Shown: in pieces, positions 57,201-64,000 of the stretch
Numbering within the stretch: position 1 is the stretch's first letter
Layout: each line of letters opens with the position of its first letter
Source of the DNA: Dermatemys mawii
Taxonomy: Eukaryota > Chordata > Testudines > Dermatemydidae
Length of the DNA: 64,000 bases
Reading direction: 5' to 3'
Assembly: GCA_007922305.1 (NCBI GenBank)
Contig: ML677365.1
Coordinates: 13,942,506-14,006,505, forward strand
Translations under genes and position numbers: made by a program
The notes under the pieces: model-generated
Database searches by the model: none
The model's input: the letters and a program-made list of their open reading frames with translations, nothing else
What the model was told of the DNA's origin: nothing

Positions 57201-58577
57201 GGACGCTCATCAGGCTGCTCTTATTTATGCCATAGATCACGCTGGCCCCATGTCAACCCAGGGATCAGAGAAACGTAAAGGTGTTTGGTTCCTTTTGTTC
57301 CCATAGACAGCCTGGTCCTGTGCCCTGTTCACGCTCACCAACCACGGAACATCACCATTCTCAAGCACTGCCCTCCGAGTTCCCATGTGCTCTTCACTGT
57401 CCGTTCCAGCATGCTGCTGTCTCCAGAGCCAAGAATATTATTAAATGTATTATGTGTTGTTATGTAATGCTGTTAAATATAACTCCGGGATCTTGACAAT
57501 TACATTCATAGTCTGTATAGTCCTTTTTAAAATTAGTACATATACAGTAATATTCGGTTTTACATCACACAGAAGGGCAAATTCTCAGCCCAGAAACCTC
57601 TTCCTTTTATCTCCAGAACACAGTGGATGAAAATCTGGCTCCATTGTAGACCATGACAAAACTCCCATTGACTTCAATGGAGTCAGGGTTTCACCCAAGG
57701 ATTCTACACAGCCCGTAAACATGAAAGCTATACCCCACTTATCACTGCTGCTTACCATCCAGCAACACCCCAACTCTTGAAACACACACTGCAACCTTCT
57801 AGTCCCCTAGCAAGCCCCTAACTCCCTTCACCTGCCACTTCATGGGGTCTCCTAATGTTTTGATTTTGTACACACAAATGGAGCTCTATAGTCCAAGCTA
57901 ATATTTGATATCATCCCTCCCTACTCACTAACCTCCCATTTCCCAGAGTTCCACAAATGTAATAACTCTATTACATGTGAACACATTCACAGTAATAATT
58001 ATAGTCTCAACTAAAATGGAGCTTCCTCTGAGGTGGAACCTGGCGGCTATTTAACACACAGTGATTGCACTAGCTAACGTGGGCAGCATGGCTCAGGAGC
58101 ACATTGGCAAGATCTGAAGGGAGAGGACCATCTGACCTACAAACCAACCACCCATTTTAGTTCTGTGTTGAGGATTATTCCAGCTGAACATATAGGGACT
58201 ACATGAGTGCCTTTCTTCTTCTTTCTCTGCTGCCCCTTTCAGCAAGGAGCGCCCCCCGCCCCCGCCACACACACACATACACACACGCACAGTCCTGAGG
58301 TCCCATCTTTCTCCTCTTGGCAATGATAGCCATGTTCTTTGCTGCCCTGAGTGGGTGGTGGGATTATATGTCATATGACTGAGGCTCCTCATGATAGTGA
58401 AAAACAAGGCATAAGATACACACACACGCCCCTGCCTGTGCTGTGACTGATATGCCTCGACCAATCAAATACAGCTTAAGTTGGCTGCTGAGTGAAGCAC
58501 TCCCCTCCTCTCAAGTCACCAGGGTAGAATAAATATGAAATTAAAGAATCTGTTTGCTTAAGTTGATTAAGAAAATA
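54272..58577. other. Unassigned DNA, 4.3 kb
   Basis: Includes the longest gap-free open frame in the window (56474-57004, minus, 176 residues), which has no recognisable domain and lies over a repetitive GGATC/GGGTTTTGG-type segment at 56490-56660. A CA repeat lies at 58265-58288, and a CCATTGACTTCAATGG palindrome-like word near 57665. Confidence 0.4.
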
Positions 58578-59294
58578 TGTGTTGAAAAGAAAGGCCCTGA
58601 TTAGCAAGTGGCAGAAAGGCCTTGAAAATAATGAGTTATAAAGACAGCAGGACTGGAGTAGGGAGGATGCATAGCTCAAATAAATAACTAGTAAAATAAA
58701 GAGAATTTTCTTTAAAGAAGGCCCCCTGACCGATAAGGGTGAGGGCAGATGGTTTTAAAGAAGACAAAGAGAATCTGTCTTAGAAGGAGCCAACATGAAC
58801 TTTGGCACCCAAGATACTAGTGTTATCTCAAAAATTAGGCCCTATGTGAACACAGGTGCAAAGGAAAAACTGCTGGTCAGCATGAAGGAGGGGAAAGCTA
58901 GAGAGGAAAGACCTTGGGGACAAAAGAGGTTGTCACTCTTATCTGGATTAAGACAGGAAAGAAAGGTGAACTGTATCAAATTGGTATATAGCTGAAGTCA
59001 GTAATTGCCAATGACATCACTTGTTTTTTTAAAGTCTATAAAAGAGTCAGCTCTTAAAGGGTTCATTGCTAATACCTGCCTGACCACATTGGAGCCAACC
59101 AATATGGGTCTAATCACTCCTGGGTTTAGCCCATTTGTAAGTGTCTTGATCTATATGTGTTTTGTTACTGTTTGGATGTAGTAAATTGCTTGTTATTTAG
59201 GCTTTTTAGGCATGTTTAGAACAATTGTATAAAATACCATTTGGCACTCAGATTTAATAAAGGCCTTTATAGTGAAATTAGTGTTGCGGTAACA
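58578..59294 (+). mobile_element. LTR-like element
   Basis: TCTATAAAAGAGTCAGCTC near 59035 (TATA) and GATTTAATAAAGGCC near 59250 (AATAAA) are about 215 bp apart, as in an LTR. TGTTG near 58580 and GGTAACA ending at 59294 could be the TG-CA ends. No flanking duplication. The frame at 58795 has no similarity. Confidence 0.45.
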
Positions 59295-60372
59295 CCCTGC
59301 ACAAACAATGATAATCCAACACCAGGATGACCACAGACTGATATCTCCTACTGTGACAGGAGGAGTGAGGGAACAAACCATCACTGCAGGCCAAATCATC
59401 CTCTTCTATCTGATTGGTCAATACTAGTGAATAGGAGACACCACTGGCCTGGAGAGGGAGAGTGCAGCTGCTCCTTCTTGTCTCTGCTGGCCATTTGTAG
59501 TCAGTACACAGCTTCACAGTACAGCAACAGCCATCTGGCTGAGAGCAAGCTGGGCCAGAGTTGGCTGGGGAAGAAGCTGTGAGGTGTGGATGGGGACCAA
59601 GAAGCATCTAGGTAGTGATTTCCTGTCTCACCAATGGGTCCCTCCTGCCCCCAGTCCTCATGGTGAACCACAGCTCTCTCTGCCCATCGAGCTCCCTCAG
59701 GAGTCCTTGCATTCATATTTTGTGGGTTCAAGGTACCCCTCCCAGCCCAAAGCCTATATTTGTGGATCCATGGCTCCTGCCTGAAACTATCAATGAAGAG
59801 GATCGACCAATGGCTATTGTTAACATAGTGACAGCCATATGTTCTCATTTTCTTGCACACATTCTCATGCTCACCCATGTTCAATATACTGACGTGTTTG
59901 TGAAATAAAATGGATTGCTTTGTTGTAATCTAGGGATAGCTAATCATTGGGGCAATAGTGTTAACCTCTGCAAACTACCAAAGGGAAAATGTGCTTGGAG
60001 CACACTGAGGACGTTACATGTTCCAACTGTGAAGTTATTATTATTATTTTTTGCAAAATAAGATACATCATAAATTCCTTGGGTAGGAATTGACATTATG
60101 GCTTTATAAAAGAGCAAATCCCTCAGAATAATCTGAATATGCTGAAATCTACAAATAGCAAACATCTTGAGACATAACATTATAGCATATGTGACATCCA
60201 GAAGAAACATGGATACATGTGGCCTAAGCTTGGTTAGTTGTTCATTTATAGCATGTAAAATATTAGTTTATATAGTAAGAAAATGTTTACGTGAGCTACT
60301 GCATGCAAAGATCATAGGGGCAGGCATTTACATAAATTCACAGAAGTGTAAAGCAGGAATTTTTCCTATTGT
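59295..60372. other. Unassigned DNA
   Basis: Overlapping frames near 59500-59900 on both strands have no similarity. GAAATAAAATGG near 59900 is an isolated polyadenylation-like word. Confidence 0.4.
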
Positions 60373-61299
60373 CATAGAATCATTGAATATCAGGGTTGGA
60401 AGGGACCTCAGGAGGTCATCTAGTCCAACCCCCTGCTCAAAGCAGGACCAACACCAACTAAAATCATACTAGCCAGGGCTTTGTCAAACAAGGCCTTAAA
60501 ATCCTCTAAGGGAGGCAATTCTACCACCTCCCTAGGTAACCCATTCCAGTGCTTCACCACCCTCCTAGTGAAAAAGGTTTTCCTTATATCAAACCTAAAC
60601 CTCCCCCTCTGCGACTTGAGACCATTGCTTCTTGTTCTCCCATCTGCTACCACTGAGACCAGTCTAGATCCATCCTCTTTGCAACCCCTTTTCAGGTAGT
60701 TGAAAGCAGTTTCAAATCCTGTCTCATTGTCCGCTTCTGCGGACTAAACAATCCCAGTTCCTTCAGTCACTCCTCATAAGTCATGTGCTCCAGCCCCCTA
60801 ATCATTTTTCTTACCCTCTGCTGGACTCTTTCCAATTTTCCCAAGTCCTTCTTGTAGTATGGGGCCCAAAACAGACACAGTACTCCAGATAAGGCCTTAC
60901 CAATGTCCAATAAAGAGGAATGATCATGTCCCTCCATCTGCTGTCAATGCCCCTACTTATAGAACCCAAAATGCCATTAGCCTTCTTGGCAACAAGGGCA
61001 CACTGTTGACTTATATCTAACTTCTCATCCACTGTAACCCCTAGGTCCTTTTCTGCAGAACTCTTGCCTAGCCATTCGGTCCCTAGTCTGTAGCAGTGCA
61101 TGGGATTCTTCCATCCTAAGTGCAGGACTCTGCACTTGTCCTTGTTGAACCTCATCAGATTTCTTTTGGCCCAATCCTCTAATTTGTCTAGGTCTCTCTG
61201 TATCCTATCCCTACCCTCCAGGGTATCTACCACTCCTCCCAGTTTAGTGTCATCTGCAAACTTGCTGAGGGTGCAGTCCACGCCATCCTCCACATCATA
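60373..61299 (-). mobile_element. CR1 LINE, 5'-truncated, best preserved copy
   Basis: The 3' tail is at 60373 (plus-strand TCATAGAATCATTGAATATC). The 160-residue frame 60811-61293 contains [20 protein letters not shown], with the F-A-D-D catalytic block intact, then [49 protein letters not shown] and LVRPYLEYC. The C-terminal [12 protein letters not shown] lies at 60540-60570 after frame breaks. The 5' truncation falls near 61299. Confidence 0.94.
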
Positions 61300-61954
61300 T
61301 TCTTGTATTCAGGCTTAATATCTAATTGTGTAACATGATAACATTGTTTATGATTATTATGCTATTTTGGTATTATTTTTCACCCCACCCGCCACAGCTT
61401 TCTTTTATTTAAGAGACTTATTCAGCACTCTTCTTCGGACTAGTAGCAGTATAGTTTAACTGATATCAGCCATACGTTGACTGAAATATTGATGACTCCC
61501 CCTCTTTTTTCATACTAGCTCTATCTTTCACAGTTATGGACATCAAATCCTCTCTTGAAGATCGTACACTCTTGTGGCATTGACTATGTCCAGCATAATG
61601 GTGATGCAAGCCAGGAGTAATGCCTTTTATTAGAATGGCCTTTTATTAAAATATTATTTCTTAACTTAAATTTGTCTACGGTAATGTTGCTGTTTTAGAC
61701 ACATGGAAGTGACCCCTGCTGGTGGAATTTGGCATTAAATTTATACTGTTGGTGTAGGTCTAGCATGAAACACATGGGATTCTGGGTTGAATGAAAAATA
61801 GATTGGTTTGTTATCACTTATCCAAGGTATTTATTCTAGATACGTTTTAAAAGGGACTGTTCATGGCATTATCATTTGATGTTGCATGTTGGATGGATTC
61901 TGTGAGCAAACTGACTACATTGTCATTTGAATGTTTTGGTTTTGCCCATTCATC
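61300..61954. other. Unassigned DNA
   Basis: Nothing recognised. Confidence 0.4.
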
Positions 61955-62148
61955 CAGGGCCAGCATTAGACTCACTGGGGCCCAGAAACTAAAGAGCCGA
62001 AGCCCAAGCCCTGCTGACTGGAGCAGAAGCCAAAGCCCAAGCCCTGTGCTGAAACCAAAGCCTGATCATGTGACTTAGCTTTGAGGGGTCCCTGTGGTGT
62101 GCGGCCCCAGGCAATTGCCCTGCTTGCTACCCCCTAATGCCAGCCCTG
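61955..62148. mobile_element. hAT-type MITE with perfect 8-bp TSD
   Basis: CAGGGCCAGCATTA at 61955 pairs with TAATGCCAGCCCTG ending at 62148 (13 of 14). CATTCATC flanks both ends exactly (61947-61954 and 62149-62156). The interior contains an AAGCCCAAGCCCTG tandem duplication. The 194-bp element has no coding capacity; a small frame across it is fortuitous. Confidence 0.92.
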
Positions 62149-62156
62149 CATTCATC

Positions 62157-62974
62157 TCCCTCACAGGATTTGCTGGAACATTCTGGCTTTTTCCAGAAGG
62201 AAAGGTCAATGCAAGTAATGCCTAAGATCATTATAACTGAAAGGGATTTAAGAAAAAGCATTCTCCTTCCAGCTTGTGCCTTTGACACCATCCTTGTGTG
62301 CAGGCTGCTTTACTAGTGCTCCTCTTTAATCAATGAGTTAGGACCCAATTCTGCACAGGGACCTTGCACCCATGTGGCATCCAGGTTAATTCAGATCCAT
62401 GTAGGCACAAGGGTCTATCTGCACCAGTGGCAGCCGCTGCCCAAAATAAGTGATGGGGCTGGGAATTAGAGACACTTCAAACCCATCCCTCCTCACCCAA
62501 ACATTTCACTCCATACTTTGATCATTTCTGATCTCCCAAATGAAATCAATCAACTAAATAGTGGATGGTATCTCCCCCGCTCCAATAGCTCCTCTGTGAG
62601 CCACAGCAGTGCTCCCCTACTCTTTGTGAAAGAACAGGCAGCCCCCCTCCACTCTGCTACCTGTTTTCACCCTCCCTTGGCAAACCACAGGTTCCTCTTT
62701 GGTCACAGGCCCCTTCCCGCTGTCTCAGCTTTCCTAAGTACTGCTCCTGAGGCGGAGTCTTGCAGGGAGCGTGTCTGTGCCTGCCTTGCACTCACACTCT
62801 GGGACTATCCTGACAGCCCCTAAGAGCACTGGAGAAGCAGCATGTGCATCTCTCAGCCTGCTCCATACCTTCAGAGAAGGAAGAAGGAATTTTAGGGTCA
62901 GATGTCTACCAGCCTCACCTGCCTTTGGTTGCACTCCATAGACTTGCCTACAGCAGGAGCGGCAGAAGCTCCCT
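62157..62974. other. Unassigned DNA
   Basis: Short frames without similarity. Confidence 0.4.
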
Positions 62975-63240
62975 AAAAGTGTGGGTGGGGGCACCGGCAC
63001 CTGAACTGTGGCCCCGCCACTGTGCCAGCCCTTCCCCTGAGGCCCCACTGCATGCCATCCCTTCTCCCCAAGGTCCTGCCTTTGCATGGCCTATTCCCCC
63101 CGAGACCCCTCCCGACCTCTTACTCCCAAAAACCCCACCCCCTGTTCACTCCTCTCCACCTCCTCCCCACCATCACTCATTCTAAGTGTTGGGGCCATGG
63201 TCCCCAGACCCCCCGATTCCAGCATCCATGGCCTATAGCT
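62975..63240. repeat. C-rich interspersed repeat fragment
   Basis: GTGGGGGCACCGGCACCTGA (near 62985) and a run of CCCC-rich words to 63180 resemble a GC-rich turtle repeat related in style to 49884-50182. Termini are not clear. Frames of about 110 residues over it are compositional. Confidence 0.4.
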
Positions 63241-63391
63241 GATTTTTGCTGATTAACCTGAGGTAGTTAATAGGCTCCTAAAATCTAGTCTGGACACTCC
63301 CTAAACATGTACTCCAGGATACAAACTTTTGTGGCTTACCTATGCTGAGCATGAGGAAAAAGGAGCTTTTTTTTAAACCCATGTTAGTCCT

Positions 63392-63518
63392 AATGAAGAC
63401 AAGGCAGGCTGTAGTTTTAACATGTGTTATTTTATCCAGCTAAATCCTAGGCTCCCCCAGTAGGGTTTATCATGAGTATCTAACGCATGTGAAAACTACA
63501 AACTCCTTTGTCTTCATT
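63392..63518. repeat. Fold-back repeat, 127 bp
   Basis: AATGAAGACAAGGCAGGCTG and its partner CAAACTCCTTTGTCTTCATT are inverted, followed inside by GTAGTTTTAACATGTG against CGCATGTGAAAACTAC. The ends AATGAAGAC and GTCTTCATT pair exactly. Non-coding. Confidence 0.75.
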
Positions 63519-63522
63519 GGTT

Positions 63523-63650
63523 TAAGATTAGCAGCCGTGTAAGTCTGTATCCGTAAATAAGACGAGGAAGACTTTGTAGCACCTTAGAGACTAACCAGTT
63601 TATTTCAGCATAAGCTTTCTTGGGCTATAGCCCACTTCATCGGATGGATC
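63523..63650 (+). mobile_element. SINE-like retroposon, single-arm copy
   Basis: The head CAGCCGTGTAAGTCTGTATC is followed by GTAGCACCTTAGAGACTAAC, CAGCATAAGCTTTCTTGGGC and CCCACTTCATCGGATG. This is the same family as 7883-7975, 10003-10211 and 44728-45280, but without the second inverted arm. Confidence 0.75.
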
Positions 63651-63750
63651 GCATGGAACAGAAGAGAACTCACATGGGTTAGTTAACATGGGTTAGTTTA
63701 ACCCGACTTTAAAATGTGCCTTTTTTTCCCTAGCAAAGACCCAGTTCTAG

Positions 63751-64000
63751 GCTATTTCTTCACTGCAAAAAGTGCTTTTGTTTTGGTTTTACATTGTAAT
63801 AGTCTTCTGAGTGTAAAATCCTGGTGGAGACAAACCACTGTAATTTTTACTTCAGTATAGCTAGTAAACCTACCAGGGGTCACCCTGACTAGCTACATCA
63901 AAGTAAAAACTACCTGTGCCTTGTCTCCACTAGGATTTTATATCAAGGTGACTAATTCGGTGTTTAAAAATAAGCTATATTTTTGCAGTGAAGACATAGC
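63751..64000. mobile_element. Nested fold-back element reaching the window edge
   Basis: GCTATTTCTTCACTGCAAAA at 63751 pairs with TTTTGCAGTGAAGACATAGC at the last bases of the window (19 of 20). Inside, GTAAAATCCTGGTGGAGAC (63811) pairs with GTCTCCACTAGGATTTTAT (63923) with one or two mismatches. Possibly a MITE of the Harbinger-like or a related group. The right flank is outside the window. Confidence 0.7.

Noticed and set aside
60818..60840. Second CTCF-like motif in CR1 (minus strand)
   Set aside because: It matches only the first part of the core and fails at the final GGCRS positions.

Overview
This window looks like non-coding vertebrate DNA from a reptile, most probably a turtle or tortoise. 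I find no exon of a recognisable host gene, no rRNA or tRNA gene and no CRISPR array. Open frames are short and scattered on both strands. Those with recognisable protein similarity are decayed transposon genes: CR1 and L1/Tx1-like LINE reverse transcriptases, a Ty3-type reverse transcriptase, a Harbinger transposase and hAT transposases. The turtle assignment rests on CR1 LINE 3' ends, on several repeat families that I know from turtle genomes, and on the absence of Alu or L1 sequence of mammalian type. It is inference, not proof. Family names marked as remembered were not checked against a library.

Layout. 0-10 kb: retroviral-type LTRs, a hAT MITE with an 8-bp target duplication, a nested hairpin, Harbinger-like MITEs, an old LINE fragment and a Ty3 reverse transcriptase fragment. 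10-20 kb: a palindromic retroposon with a perfect 12-bp target-site duplication (TSD), a truncated CR1, small MITEs, and a 659-bp solo LTR with a 4-bp TSD. 20-31 kb: mostly unassigned DNA around a 1.7-kb Harbinger element lying in the centre of a palindromic repeat, plus MITEs and a perfect 3 x 20-bp tandem. 31-38 kb: two hAT fold-back elements with dimerisation-domain remnants, a 53-bp duplicated patch and a 1.86-kb element with 17-bp terminal inverted repeats. 38-45 kb: a decayed L1/Tx1-like LINE, LTR pieces carrying a perfect CTCF core motif, a forward CR1 piece, and a 400-N gap inside a second palindromic retroposon. 45-64 kb: long unassigned stretches, two more CR1 copies, MITEs and fold-back repeats.

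There is no operon or pathway. The useful story is the nesting of mobile elements. Two themes stand out. One is a Harbinger-like family: one transposase-bearing copy and several MITEs share a TTACAC/CTACAC terminal core and 3-bp duplications (TGA, TAA, TCA). The other is a set of fold-back elements whose transcripts would form long hairpins, some carrying TSDs typical of retroposition. Stretches described as empty are ones where I recognised nothing by eye; a repeat-library search would fill many of them.
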